Shown here one piece after another: positions 1 to 8,988 of a DNA stretch of 64,000 bases (positions within the stretch are counted from its first letter, which is position 1; each line of letters starts with the position of its first letter). The DNA lies in assembly GCA_964389525.1 (NCBI GenBank), contig CAYMEX010000005.1:1-64000 (forward strand), in the 5' to 3' direction. This DNA comes from JAFLTL01 sp964389525. Lineage in GTDB: Bacteria; Bacteroidota; Bacteroidia; Bacteroidales; Muribaculaceae. The position numbers and the translations under genes are program-made. The notes beneath the pieces are model-generated. The model was not told the DNA's origin and searched no databases. It saw nothing but the letters and a program-made list of their open reading frames with translations.

Positions 1-851
1 AGACGGCTGTCGGAGTCGATGTTGATCTTGCAGACAGCGCTCTTGGCAGCCTTGCGGAGCTGCTCTTCGGGGATGCCGATAGCGTCGGGGAGCTTGCCGC
101 CGGTCGAGTTGATCGAGTCAACATACTCCTGAGGTACGCTCGACGAGCCGTGGAGCACGATGGGGAATCCGGGGAGCTTCTCCATGACAGCGTCAAGCAC
201 GTTGAACGCCAGGGGAGGAGGAACGAGCTTGCCGGTCTTCGGGTCGCGGGTGCACTGCTCGGGAGTGAACTTGTAGGCGCCGTGGCTGGTGCCGATCGAG
301 ATAGCGAGGCTGTCGCAGCCTGTGCGGGTAGCGAAGTCGATAACCTCCTCGGGGTCGGTGTAGGTGTGGTGGTCGCTCGACACCTCATCCTCTACGCCGG
401 CGAGTACGCCGAGCTCACCCTCGACGGTCACGTCGTACTGGTGTGCGTAGTCAACGACTTTCTTGGTCAGGGCTACGTTCTCCTCATAGGGGAGATGGCT
501 GCCGTCGATCATAACCGACGAGAAACCGCTGTCGATACAGCTCTTGCAAAGCTCGAAGCTGTCACCGTGGTCGAGGTGAAGCACGATCTGGGGGTGCTCC
601 CAGCCAAGCTCCTTGGCATATGCTACGGCTCCCTGAGCCATGTAGCGGAGAAGAGTGGCGTTGGCATAGTTGCGGGCGCCCTTCGATACCTGAAGGATAA
701 CCGGCGAACGATCTTCGGCTGCGGCCTTGATGATAGCCTGCAGCTGCTCCATGTTGTTGAAGTTGAAGGCCGGGATGGCGTAGCCACCCTTGATAGCCTT
801 GGCAAACATCTCACGGGTGTTGACGAGCCCGAGTTCTTTGTAGCTTACCAT
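1..851 (-). CDS. fba: Class II fructose-1,6-bisphosphate aldolase (3' end off the window)
   Basis: Cleaves fructose-1,6-bisphosphate to dihydroxyacetone phosphate and glyceraldehyde-3-phosphate in cytoplasmic glycolysis and catalyses the reverse in gluconeogenesis. I translated the minus strand from the ATG at 851: the product begins MVSYKELGLVNTREMF and stays open to base 1, giving about 283 residues without a stop, so the C-terminus lies outside. The metal-binding motif HLDHGDS is at residues 92-98 (Asp94 catalytic, His95 zinc ligand in the family), GTSHGAYK and VLHGSSSVP carry further conserved histidines, and VCKINIDSD marks the C-terminal catalytic region. A promoter-like box lies about 160 bases upstream. 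Family assignment is very secure; which class II subtype it belongs to I did not settle. Confidence 0.96.
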   Translation of the reverse strand, partial: MVSYKELGLVNTREMFAKAIKGGYAIPAFNFNNMEQLQAIIKAAAEDRSPVILQVSKGARNYANATLLRYMAQGAVAYAKELGWEHPQIVLHLDHGDSFELCKSCIDSGFSSVMIDGSHLPYEENVALTKKVVDYAHQYDVTVEGELGVLAGVEDEVSSDHHTYTDPEEVIDFATRTGCDSLAISIGTSHGAYKFTPEQCTRDPKTGKLVPPPLAFNVLDAVMEKLPGFPIVLHGSSSVPQEYVDSINSTGGKLPDAIGIPEEQLRKAAKSAVCKINIDSDSR

Positions 852-1017
852 GTTGTTGCTTTATGTTGTATTTACAAGTTGGAATGTACTCTATTGTGAA
901 ACGCTGCGGAGCCGCGTCGGCCACTCTGTCAGGCGGCGATTTCGGCATGCCGCCGTATTGCGCCGGCCCTTGCCGCATCTCCCGCCGCCTCCGGCCGGAC
1001 CCTCTTGCTCCACCTTG

Positions 1018-1047
1018 CAAAAATACAACATTCCGAGAGTATTTCAA
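1018..1047 (-). promoter_or_regulatory. Bacteroidota-type promoter for the aldolase gene
   Basis: On the minus strand a TTG (1045-1047) is followed after 19 bases by TATTTTTG (1018-1025), matching the Bacteroidota pattern of a -33 TTG and a -7 TAnnTTTG box. Transcription would start near 1011 and leave a leader of about 160 bases. The rest of 852-1143 shows no gene. Confidence 0.6.
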
Positions 1048-1143
1048 TGTTGTCAGGCAATAAAATGTAGAGTTATTACAACATTAATCAGTCCTCAAAT
1101 ATTTTTACTGTGTATTGGAGAGAATCATGTGCAATATGGGCCT

Positions 1144-2166
1144 TTAGATCCGGAATACCCATCTTCCTATTGAGGTCTTCATGATGATGTAAGAAATGGA
1201 TATTGTAACAATCCACACAATTAAGAACTTGAAGATGCCGATATAATTGTCAGGTGCTGTCTGTGGCATAACTTTTGTCAGTGCTGAAATGACGAAAGTA
1301 TGTATGACAAAGGCAGGCAGGAATAGGTTGGATAAGATCTTTACCCATTTTGTCACAAATTTTCCCGGTTTATATAAGGATATGCAGACAAATGTGACTA
1401 TTGAATAAGCCATGCACATGGTGCTTCCAAAGCTGTATTCGATACCGGATTTATTGGGGTATGAAATGTGTTGAATAAAAAGAGAGTAGGAAAACGCGAA
1501 AATAAGAGGGAGTATATAGCATAGGTATTTCACCTTGTGAATGTGAAGACATTCCATTTTTATTTGTGGCATAATACTGCTAAGAGTGGCTCCTATAAAA
1601 AAGTATAAGATCCAATTTTGAATCCGGAATGTCTGTATAATATTTTGTTCAAATCCGATAGTTATATTAAGTGAGAAACAAATATTGCATATGCATGCCC
1701 ATAAAAGTGTTGATATAAAGATAAAAAGATTGCCGAATTTCTTGTATAATGAATTTATAATTGGTAGCAGTGCGTATATAAAGCACATTGCTCCCAAATA
1801 CCAAAGTACCCATAAAATACTTTTTTGGAGATATGGTCCTGTGATGTCTACAATCCATGATTGGAGGTCTATCCAATAAGTTGGATGTATAATCCTTCGT
1901 GCAATAGCAATCGTTATTGCTAAGATGGATACAAACCTAATAATGCTAATTATCTTGTGTACGGAATATTTCCAACTACCTTGTTTGTGTATTAGTAGAA
2001 AGCCAGAAACCATGAAAAACAGAGGAATTGCAATTCCGGATATGGTGCGAATTCTAAGCGAAAGTATATCCGAACTGGTAAATGTGTGTAATGCCATCAC
2101 AAATGTCATGGCTAAGACCTTAATAAGATCTAATGAGATATTGCGCCCGTTGGGTGAACTGTTCAT
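1144..2166 (-). CDS. Acyltransferase family 3 membrane protein
   Basis: A 340-residue integral membrane protein of the acyltransferase-3 (OafA/YrhL-like) family, which transfers acetyl or other acyl groups to sugars or lipids at the inner membrane. The N-terminus shows the family pattern: NISLDLIKVLAM with Asp13, followed by the conserved His27 in VMALH at the end of the first helix. About ten hydrophobic segments follow, for example ILWVLWYLGAMCFIYALL and FLIVWIVTISISYIIM. It lies 13 bases downstream of the esterase gene on the same strand, so the two probably form an operon and may add and remove acyl groups on the same polymer; that is an inference. Base composition is clearly more AT-rich than the neighbours, which suggests recent acquisition. 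Confidence 0.85.
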   Translation of the reverse strand: MNSSPNGRNISLDLIKVLAMTFVMALHTFTSSDILSLRIRTISGIAIPLFFMVSGFLLIHKQGSWKYSVHKIISIIRFVSILAITIAIARRIIHPTYWIDLQSWIVDITGPYLQKSILWVLWYLGAMCFIYALLPIINSLYKKFGNLFIFISTLLWACICNICFSLNITIGFEQNIIQTFRIQNWILYFFIGATLSSIMPQIKMECLHIHKVKYLCYILPLIFAFSYSLFIQHISYPNKSGIEYSFGSTMCMAYSIVTFVCISLYKPGKFVTKWVKILSNLFLPAFVIHTFVISALTKVMPQTAPDNYIGIFKFLIVWIVTISISYIIMKTSIGRWVFRI

Positions 2167-2179
2167 AAATAGTTTTTGA

Positions 2180-3058
2180 TTATTCTGTTTTAATGGGAGC
2201 GTTTATTGGTGGCAAGCGTTCAATCAACCATTCCCTTAGTGTTTTACGTATGGGCGTTAGATTGGCCCAAGTTATGTAGCCGTGGCCTCCATTAGGAGCG
2301 ACTATTAGAGTGTTTTCGATGTTTTGTTTATTCAATGCGTTTACATATGAATAAGAGTTGTCTATAGAGATTGTATTATCTCTATTTCCAACAGCAATAA
2401 AAGCAGGAGGTGTGTCGGAATCTACATTTCGATTTGAGGAGTATTTTTCTTTTAGTGAGTTTGATAATGATGGGCCTAATAAATATTCTCTGCACTCTTT
2501 GTGAGCGTTTGTTTGGGTGTATTTGTCTTCCATGCTTATGACAGGGTAAAAAAGGATTTGAAAGGCTGGTCTGTTCTCTTTGATGGTCTGTGTCGATATT
2601 AGCGATGCAAGATGCCCGCCAGCAGAGAATCCCATTATGCCTATGTGCTCAGCGTCTATATGAAAGTCTGGAGTGCCTTTTAAGTAGTTGATAACTTTGT
2701 TGATATGATCGATTGGCAGATTGGGATTGCCCCAAGGGAGATCGTATTCTAAAATAGCGGCAGCATAACCTAATTTTAAAATAAACGGAACCCAGTTGGT
2801 GCCTTCGTAATCGGTTTCATAATTATGATAACATCCGCCCGGAAGGATAAGGATTAATGGGGTTGGTGTAGCACTTGTATTTTCTGGGAGATATAGATGT
2901 AATTGACTGTCGGAAGTAGGCGTTTCCTCGTATCTTTCGTCCCAATCATATTCCTCAGGTGGACCATAAGATGGTGCTTCGGGCTCTCCTTCGCAGACAC
3001 AGGAGAAGGAAAATAACGAAATAAAGAGGAGGCTCAGGATTGGTTTTATAGATTTCAT
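2180..3058 (-). CDS. Lipoprotein alpha/beta-hydrolase (acetyl/xylan esterase-like)
   Basis: A 292-residue serine hydrolase of the COG0657/BD-FAE type, probably a carbohydrate acetyl- or feruloyl-esterase exported as a lipoprotein. The N-terminus is a lipoprotein signal with lipobox FSFSC (Cys20). The oxyanion region PGGCYHNY lies near residue 75, the nucleophile motif GFSAGG places Ser145, and the likely triad partners are Asp227 (VGNRDN) and His259 (NGGHGY). It is the first gene of a two-gene AT-rich unit with the acyltransferase. A TATATTTG box is found 25 bases upstream. The actual substrate cannot be read from the sequence. Confidence 0.85.
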   Translation of the reverse strand: MKSIKPILSLLFISLFSFSCVCEGEPEAPSYGPPEEYDWDERYEETPTSDSQLHLYLPENTSATPTPLILILPGGCYHNYETDYEGTNWVPFILKLGYAAAILEYDLPWGNPNLPIDHINKVINYLKGTPDFHIDAEHIGIMGFSAGGHLASLISTQTIKENRPAFQILFYPVISMEDKYTQTNAHKECREYLLGPSLSNSLKEKYSSNRNVDSDTPPAFIAVGNRDNTISIDNSYSYVNALNKQNIENTLIVAPNGGHGYITWANLTPIRKTLREWLIERLPPINAPIKTE

Positions 3059-3082
3059 CTATCTTGAATTAATGTAAGTTTG

Positions 3083-3090
3083 CAAATATA
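3083..3090 (-). promoter_or_regulatory. -7 box upstream of the esterase/acyltransferase operon
   Basis: TATATTTG on the minus strand fits TAnnTTTG and lies 25 bases before the esterase ATG. No good TTG is seen at the usual -33 distance, so the support is partial. Confidence 0.4.
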
Positions 3091-3233
3091 CATAATTAGA
3101 AATCTCTGCCAGGAAAAAATTACGTTTATTTTTAAGACTTAGGTTCTTTCATGCTGATTTTGTGGAGGCGTCCGTCTCCTAAAATGGTTTTAGTGAGATT
3201 TCTGATAAAGGTTGTTGAAAATAGTGTGAATAG

Positions 3234-3264
3234 TTGTGCAAACGCCCCAAAAAAACTAAATTTG
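3234..3264 (+). promoter_or_regulatory. Promoter of the fumarate reductase operon
   Basis: TTG at 3234-3236, a 20-base spacer, then TAAATTTG at 3257-3264 match the Bacteroidota consensus closely. The predicted start near 3271 leaves a leader of about 90 bases before the cytochrome b gene. The 3059-3361 gap between divergent genes otherwise shows nothing recognisable. Confidence 0.65.
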
Positions 3265-3361
3265 CACAATCGATGTTGTCTCGTGTCGCCTGGCGCGTGC
3301 GTGGCACATGTCGTGCAATCGCCTGAAATCAAATCAAATCTAAATAATCTAAATTCTCCCT

Positions 3362-4027
3362 ATGTGGTTAACTAGTTCATCGATAGGACGCAAGCTCGTC
3401 ATGGCTGTCACCGGCTGCTGCTTGGTCCTGTTTGTTACGTTTCACGTGCTGATGAATGCTGTGGCTATCTTCTGGCCGGAAGCCTATAACGCTATCTGCG
3501 AGTTCCTGGGCGCCAACTGGTATGCTCTTGCCGCAAGTGTCGGGCTGGCTGCGCTCATGATCATCCACATCATCTACGCATGCTGGCTTACGCTTCAGAA
3601 CCGTCGCGCCCGCGGCGTTGAGCGTTATGCCGTCAACGATCGCCCCAAGCAGGTCGAGTGGTCTTCCAAGAACATGCTCGTGCTCGGCATCGTTGTGGTT
3701 GCGTTCCTCATTGTGCACCTTATCCAGTTCTGGGCCAAGATGCAGCTTGCCGAGATCATGGGTGTGCATGATCCCAATCCTGCCGACGGTATGTATTTCA
3801 TACATCAGGCATTCAGCTGCTGGATCACTCCGGTTGTCTACATCATCGGGTTTGTGGCTCTCTGGTTCCACATGAACCACGGCTTCTGGTCGATGTTCCA
3901 GAGCGCCGGCTGGGACAATGACATTTGGATCGGTCGTCTCAAGTGTATCGGTGCATGGTGGACTACGATTGTTGTCGGTCTCTTCATCGTCCAGGCGATT
4001 GTGTTCAGTGTGCAGGCCAACTTTTAA
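3362..4027 (+). CDS. frdC: Succinate dehydrogenase/fumarate reductase cytochrome b subunit
   Basis: The 221-residue membrane anchor of quinol:fumarate reductase, which passes electrons from menaquinol to the FrdAB head at the cytoplasmic face. Five hydrophobic helices are visible (about 10-32, 52-77, 104-125, 153-171, 195-216). Histidines at 28, 69, 119 and 170 fall inside helices 1 to 4, as expected for the two-heme cytochrome b of the Wolinella type; assigning each to a heme is an inference. It is the first gene of a three-gene operon, 26 bases before the flavoprotein gene. In fermenting Bacteroidales this complex supports succinate formation. Confidence 0.93.
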   Translation: MWLTSSSIGRKLVMAVTGCCLVLFVTFHVLMNAVAIFWPEAYNAICEFLGANWYALAASVGLAALMIIHIIYACWLTLQNRRARGVERYAVNDRPKQVEWSSKNMLVLGIVVVAFLIVHLIQFWAKMQLAEIMGVHDPNPADGMYFIHQAFSCWITPVVYIIGFVALWFHMNHGFWSMFQSAGWDNDIWIGRLKCIGAWWTTIVVGLFIVQAIVFSVQANF

Positions 4028-4053
4028 CTCTCCCTTTAAAGAAGATTACCTAT

Positions 4054-6081
4054 ATGGCAGACATAAAGAACCTCGAGGGGATGATCGACTCGACTCCCAT
4101 CATGAAGGATTACGCCGACATCGAGTCGTCGAAACTTCCCGAATTCCAGATTGACTCCAAGATCCCCGAGGGACCTGTAGCCGAGAAGTGGACCAACTAC
4201 AAGGCTCACCAGAAGCTCGTCAATCCCGCCAACAAGCGTCATCTCGACATCATCGTGGTCGGCACCGGTCTCGCAGGAGCATCGGCAGCATCGACACTCG
4301 GCGAGATGGGTTTCAATGTATATAACTTCTGCATCCAGGATTCGCCCCGCCGCGCTCACTCGATCGCCGCACAGGGTGGTATCAACGCAGCCAAAAACTA
4401 TCAGAACGACGGCGACTCGGTTTACCGTCTCTTCTACGACACCGTGAAAGGCGGCGACTTCCGCGCCCGCGAGGCCAACGTCTACCGTCTTGCCGAGGTG
4501 TCTAACAACATCATCGACCAGTGTGTGGCACAGGGTGTGCCTTTCGCCCGTGAATACGGAGGTCTGCTTGCCAACCGTTCGTTCGGCGGCGCGCAGGTGT
4601 CGCGTACGTTCTACGCAAAAGGCCAGACCGGCCAGCAGCTCCTTCTCGGCGCATACGCTTCGCTCAACCGCCAGATAAAGAAAGGCACCGTGCGCAGCTT
4701 CAACCGCCGCGAGATGCTCGACATCGTCATCATCGACGGCCGCGCACGCGGTGTGATCATGCGCAACCTCATCACAGGTGAGATCGAGCGCTACGCCGCA
4801 CACGCCGTGGTTCTCGCCACCGGCGGTTACGGCCGTGCCTTCTTCCTGTCGACCAACGCAATGGGCTGCAACGGCTCGGCTGCAGTGCAGGCATTCAAGA
4901 AAGGCGCATATCTTGCCAACCTCTCGTTCACACAGATCCACCCGACCTGTATCCCCGTTCACGGCGAAGACCAGTCGAAGCTGACCCTCATGTCGGAGTC
5001 GCTCCGCAACGACGGCCGCATCTGGGTGCCCGCCAAGAAGGAGGACGCCGAGGCCATCCGCGCAGGCAAGAAGAAACCCACCGACATTCCCGACGAGGAC
5101 CGCGACTTCTATCTGGAGCGCCGCTATCCCGCCTTCGGTAACCTCTGCCCCCGCGACATCGCCAGCCGCGCCGCCAAGGAGCGCTGCGACGCAGGTTACG
5201 GCGTAGGCACAGGCAACGCCGTATATCTCGACTTCAAGTACGCTATCCAGCGTCTTGGCGAGGACGTCGTGCGCGACCGCTACGGCAACCTCTTCGACAT
5301 GTATCAGATGATCTCCGACGACAACCCCTATGAGACTCCGATGCAGATCTTCCCGGCTTCCCACTATACTATGGGCGGCATCTGGGTCGACTACGAGCTC
5401 ATGACGTCGGTGACCGGCCTCTTCGCTATCGGCGAGTGCAACTTCTCTGACCACGGAGCCAACCGCCTCGGTGCTTCGGCGCTCATGCAGGGTCTGGCCG
5501 ACGGATACTTCGTGCTTCCCTACACGATGCAGAACTATCTCAGCGACCAGATCAAGGTGCCCCGCTTCAAGACCGACGCTCCCGAGTTTGACGCTGCCGA
5601 GAAGGCTGTGCGCCAGCGCATCCAGCGCCTCATGGACATCAAGGGCACAAAGAGCCCCGACCAGATCCACAAGCGTCTCGGACATGTGATGTGGAACCTC
5701 GTCGGCATGGGCCGTACGCTCCAGAGCCTCGTCAAGGCTCTCGACGAGATCGAGGAGGTTAAAAAGGAGTTCTACACCGATCTGCGTGTCGTAGGTCAGG
5801 CCGATACCCTCAACACCGAGCTTGAGAAGGCGCTCCGTCTCGAGGACTTCCTCGTGATCTCCAAGATGATGGCGATCGACGCTCTCCACCGCAACGAGTC
5901 GTGCGGCGCACACTTCCGCGAGGAGTACCAGACCGCCGACGGCGAGGCTGCCCGCAACGACAAGGACTACATGTATGTGGGATGCTGGAAGTACACCGGC
6001 GACAACGAGAAGCCCATTCTGCTCAAGGAGCCCCTCAACTACGAGGCCATCAAGGTGCAGACCCGCAACTATAAGTCGTAA
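4054..6081 (+). CDS. frdA: Fumarate reductase/succinate dehydrogenase flavoprotein subunit
   Basis: The FAD-carrying catalytic subunit that reduces fumarate to succinate. I start at ATG 4054 (MADIKNLEGM), giving 675 residues; the open frame runs 43 codons further up into frdC but that part is not homologous. The FAD-binding GTGLAG is at residues 70-75, the flavin-attachment region reads RRAHSIAAQGGINAA, and the substrate-side motif HYTMGGI and the C-terminal helical domain are present. The length is typical for the Bacteroidota/epsilonproteobacterial type. It lies between frdC and frdB in the usual order. Confidence 0.96.
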   Translation: MADIKNLEGMIDSTPIMKDYADIESSKLPEFQIDSKIPEGPVAEKWTNYKAHQKLVNPANKRHLDIIVVGTGLAGASAASTLGEMGFNVYNFCIQDSPRRAHSIAAQGGINAAKNYQNDGDSVYRLFYDTVKGGDFRAREANVYRLAEVSNNIIDQCVAQGVPFAREYGGLLANRSFGGAQVSRTFYAKGQTGQQLLLGAYASLNRQIKKGTVRSFNRREMLDIVIIDGRARGVIMRNLITGEIERYAAHAVVLATGGYGRAFFLSTNAMGCNGSAAVQAFKKGAYLANLSFTQIHPTCIPVHGEDQSKLTLMSESLRNDGRIWVPAKKEDAEAIRAGKKKPTDIPDEDRDFYLERRYPAFGNLCPRDIASRAAKERCDAGYGVGTGNAVYLDFKYAIQRLGEDVVRDRYGNLFDMYQMISDDNPYETPMQIFPASHYTMGGIWVDYELMTSVTGLFAIGECNFSDHGANRLGASALMQGLADGYFVLPYTMQNYLSDQIKVPRFKTDAPEFDAAEKAVRQRIQRLMDIKGTKSPDQIHKRLGHVMWNLVGMGRTLQSLVKALDEIEEVKKEFYTDLRVVGQADTLNTELEKALRLEDFLVISKMMAIDALHRNESCGAHFREEYQTADGEAARNDKDYMYVGCWKYTGDNEKPILLKEPLNYEAIKVQTRNYKS

Positions 6082-6108
6082 TCCTCCCTTTCAAAGCAAG
6101 CAATCCAA

Positions 6109-6864
6109 ATGGAACACAATATTAATGTAAACCTCAAGATATGGCGTCAGCGCGGCCCGAAGGAAAAAGGCGCTTTCGTCAACTATCGCGTCGAGAACGT
6201 TTCCACCGGAACGAGCTTCCTTGAAATGCTCGACATGCTCAACCAGCAGCTCGTCGAAAAGGGCGAGGAGCCGGTCGTATTCGACAGCGACTGCCGCGAG
6301 GGCATATGCGGCATGTGCTCCCTCTACATCAACGGACATCCCCACGGTCCGGTGCAGGGCATCACTACATGTCAGCTCCACATGCGCAAGTTCAACAACG
6401 AGGATACAATCACCATCGAGCCCTGGCGCTCGGCTGCATTCCCCGTTATCCGCGACCTCATGGTCAACCGCAACGCCTACGATCAGATTCAGCAGGCCGG
6501 CGGCTACGTGTCGTTCAACTGCGGCGGAGCACAGGACGCCAACTCGCTCCCGATCTCAAAGGAAGTGGCCGACATGGCCATGGACTCAGCTACCTGCATC
6601 GGTTGCGGTGCATGTGCCGCAGCTTGTAAGAATGGCTCCGCCATGCTCTTCGTTGCTGCGAAAGTGAGCCAGTTTGCTCTTCTTCCTCAGGGCGAGGTGG
6701 AGCGCAAGCGTCGCGCACGCGCAATGGTGGCAAAGATGGATGAACTTGGATTCGGCAACTGCACCAACACAGGAGCATGTCAGGCCGAGTGCCCCAAAAA
6801 CATCTCCATCTCCAATATCGCTCGCCTTAACCGCGAGTATCTTCGTGCGAAGATCTCCGACTGA
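6109..6864 (+). CDS. frdB: Fumarate reductase/succinate dehydrogenase iron-sulfur subunit
   Basis: The 251-residue electron-transfer subunit linking FrdA to the cytochrome b. Cysteines 62, 67, 70 and 88 (in DCREGICGMC and TTCQLH) bind the plant-type [2Fe-2S] cluster; the ferredoxin-like motif CIGCGACAAAC (163-173) and the later Cys218, Cys224 and Cys228 supply the remaining clusters. It follows frdA by 27 bases and is the last gene of the operon; a strong terminator comes 26 bases after the stop. Confidence 0.96.
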   Translation: MEHNINVNLKIWRQRGPKEKGAFVNYRVENVSTGTSFLEMLDMLNQQLVEKGEEPVVFDSDCREGICGMCSLYINGHPHGPVQGITTCQLHMRKFNNEDTITIEPWRSAAFPVIRDLMVNRNAYDQIQQAGGYVSFNCGGAQDANSLPISKEVADMAMDSATCIGCGACAAACKNGSAMLFVAAKVSQFALLPQGEVERKRRARAMVAKMDELGFGNCTNTGACQAECPKNISISNIARLNREYLRAKISD

Positions 6865-6890
6865 GTTCCTCGGTTGGTAACATAAAAAGC

Positions 6891-6942
6891 GAGGATAGAG
6901 TGTCAGTTTGGTGGTACTCTATCCTCCTTATTTCTTTTTTTT
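6891..6942 (+). terminator. Rho-independent terminator of the fumarate reductase operon
   Basis: GAGGATAGAGT (6891-6901) and ACTCTATCCTC (6916-6926) form a perfect 11-base-pair stem with a 14-base loop, followed by a T-rich tract to 6942. Confidence 0.9.
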
Positions 6943-6996
6943 GAAGGTGTAACGCGCTTACTCCTGATATTAATGCGATCAATAAACCTCTCTATA

Positions 6997-8952
6997 ATGA
7001 CAGTAAAAAAACTGCTGCTTCTCCCTTTGGCCGCAATCGGCCTCGTCGCTTGCGACGGCACATCATCCGGCTATAGCTGGGACGGACTGACACTTCTCGA
7101 CGGCGACGCCGTCATCGGTTCGGTCACAACCGCATGCTCCGACGCCCTCACTTCCGACATCGACATCACCGAGGTCGGCGAGGGGCTCTACAAGATCACG
7201 GCGCGTTATGTAGCCACACAGCAATCCGATTCCGCCGGCTATACCCTCGATTTTGTCGCATCGCAGCCCGCCGACTGGTGGATGATACCGTCGGTCTCCT
7301 ACAACGGCAACAACTGGGGACGCGGACTTGAGCCGCGCGGAGCCCGCACCGACAAAGGCTGGTACACCTACACACACCGCATCACACCCATACCCGGCAT
7401 CACCTATTCGGAGACGCCCGCCTATGCCGTGGCTCTCTGGGCCGACGCGCCCGCTGCCGACCGCGACAACTTCTCCTGCTCGATCATGCCCGACACCGCG
7501 TCGGTCACCCACAGGCTCATGTGGCCCGAAGAGGAGATGCCCGTGATGTATTGCGCACGCGACAAGTATGCCGACGGCTACCGCGTGTCGGGCAACGTCG
7601 CCAGGGGCGACACGCTCTCCATGACCGCATATCTGAGCGTTGCGCCCGTGCTGCCCGGACACCGTGCACAGCACAAATTTCTCACCGAAGCCTGGAACAT
7701 GGCCGCTAAGCCCGAGGCCGACGTGCACACTCCCGCCGAGCTCTGGGAATACGGCCTGCAGTATGCCGAGAACTGGCTCTACAGCGAGGAGGGCGATTTC
7801 GCGGGATTCACCATCGGCTACAGCCCCGACGAAAACAACGTGCTTCAGCGCCGGCGCGGCTACGAGATAGGATGGTGCGGCCAGAACGCATCGTTCGCCA
7901 ACTCCATGCTCACCGACTATCTCCGTCACGGCAACGAGTCGCGCCGCGACAAAGCCATGAAAGTGCTCGACTCATGGGCCGCACTTGCACCGCAGCCCGG
8001 CGGACTCTTCATCACCAACTACGACCGCGTCATCGGTCTCGACACCATCCCCTCTGAGATTGTTTTCGACGCGTGCAACCTCGGCACGGCCGCACTCAAC
8101 TATTTCGAGGCCACCGATCTTGCCAAGGCCTGCGGATACGACCGTCCCAACTTTACCGAGATAGCCCTCGGCATCTGCGACTTCGTCCGCGCCGACCAGC
8201 AGGAGAGCGGCGTATATGGCCGCGGATGGCACCCCGACGGCACATGCTACGTGCGCGAGGGCACGATAGGAGCCTTCATGGTGCCTCCGATGCTCGAAGC
8301 CTACAACCGCACCGGCGATCAGGCCTACCTCGAGTCTGGCCGCCGCGCCTACGACTATTATCTCTGCCAGCTCAAGACCGACGGCTACACCACGGCCGGA
8401 GCCCTCGACACATGGTGCATCGACAAAGAGTCGTCGATCTCACTTATCCGCGGAGCCATGCGCCTCTACAAGATCACCGGCGACGACCGCTATATCGACG
8501 ATGCGGTCACCATTTCCGACTATCTGTCGACCTGGCTGTGGCACTACGACACACACTTCGACGATCCGGCCAACGACTTCAACCGCTACGCCTATCACAC
8601 ATTCGGTGCCACATCCGTTTCCACGCAGCACCGTCATCTCGATCCCTATGCCGTCTTCTGGGTGCCCGAGTGGTTTGAGCTGAGCGAAGTCACCGGCGAC
8701 AAGCAGTGGGCCGAAAAAGCGGTTGCCGTGTGGCGCAATGCCGCACAGCTTGTCTCCGACGGCACTCTGCAGATCAACGGCGTCCTCCGTCCCGCCGGAT
8801 CGCAGAACGAAGCCTTCTTCCCAAGCCGCTGGCACTGGACAGGCGAGGAGCCCGCCGAGCGTCTCAACCAGTGGCTTGTGGCATGGCCCGGAGCCTTCCG
8901 CATGGAGACAATCCGCCGACTCGGTGCTGTCGACTGGAAAACAATGCCTTAA
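6997..8952 (+). CDS. Lipoprotein with probable (alpha/alpha) glycosidase fold
   Basis: A 651-residue lipoprotein from the ATG at 6997; an in-frame ATG at 6973 is possible, but the later start gives a clean signal (MTVKKLLLLPLAAIGLVAC, Cys19). Residues to about 235 look like a beta-rich accessory domain. The C-terminal part has repeated helical pairs with aromatic and acidic residues (GYEIGWCGQNASFANSML, GRGWHPDGTCYVREGT, LDTWCIDKESSISLIRGAM), reminiscent of six-hairpin glycosidases. I cannot assign it to a numbered family. It lies 36 bases before a GH43 gene, so a role in degrading a pentose-containing plant polysaccharide is a reasonable inference. Confidence 0.6.
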   Translation: MTVKKLLLLPLAAIGLVACDGTSSGYSWDGLTLLDGDAVIGSVTTACSDALTSDIDITEVGEGLYKITARYVATQQSDSAGYTLDFVASQPADWWMIPSVSYNGNNWGRGLEPRGARTDKGWYTYTHRITPIPGITYSETPAYAVALWADAPAADRDNFSCSIMPDTASVTHRLMWPEEEMPVMYCARDKYADGYRVSGNVARGDTLSMTAYLSVAPVLPGHRAQHKFLTEAWNMAAKPEADVHTPAELWEYGLQYAENWLYSEEGDFAGFTIGYSPDENNVLQRRRGYEIGWCGQNASFANSMLTDYLRHGNESRRDKAMKVLDSWAALAPQPGGLFITNYDRVIGLDTIPSEIVFDACNLGTAALNYFEATDLAKACGYDRPNFTEIALGICDFVRADQQESGVYGRGWHPDGTCYVREGTIGAFMVPPMLEAYNRTGDQAYLESGRRAYDYYLCQLKTDGYTTAGALDTWCIDKESSISLIRGAMRLYKITGDDRYIDDAVTISDYLSTWLWHYDTHFDDPANDFNRYAYHTFGATSVSTQHRHLDPYAVFWVPEWFELSEVTGDKQWAEKAVAVWRNAAQLVSDGTLQINGVLRPAGSQNEAFFPSRWHWTGEEPAERLNQWLVAWPGAFRMETIRRLGAVDWKTMP

Positions 8953-8988
8953 AATCTAAATATATCATCTTATTAAACTTGGTTTTTT

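Noticed and set aside
4036..5913. Long open frame (625 codons) on the minus strand
   Set aside because: It is the mirror of the fumarate reductase flavoprotein gene; the product is a low-complexity Val/Ala/His/Leu protein, as expected from a GC-rich antisense frame.
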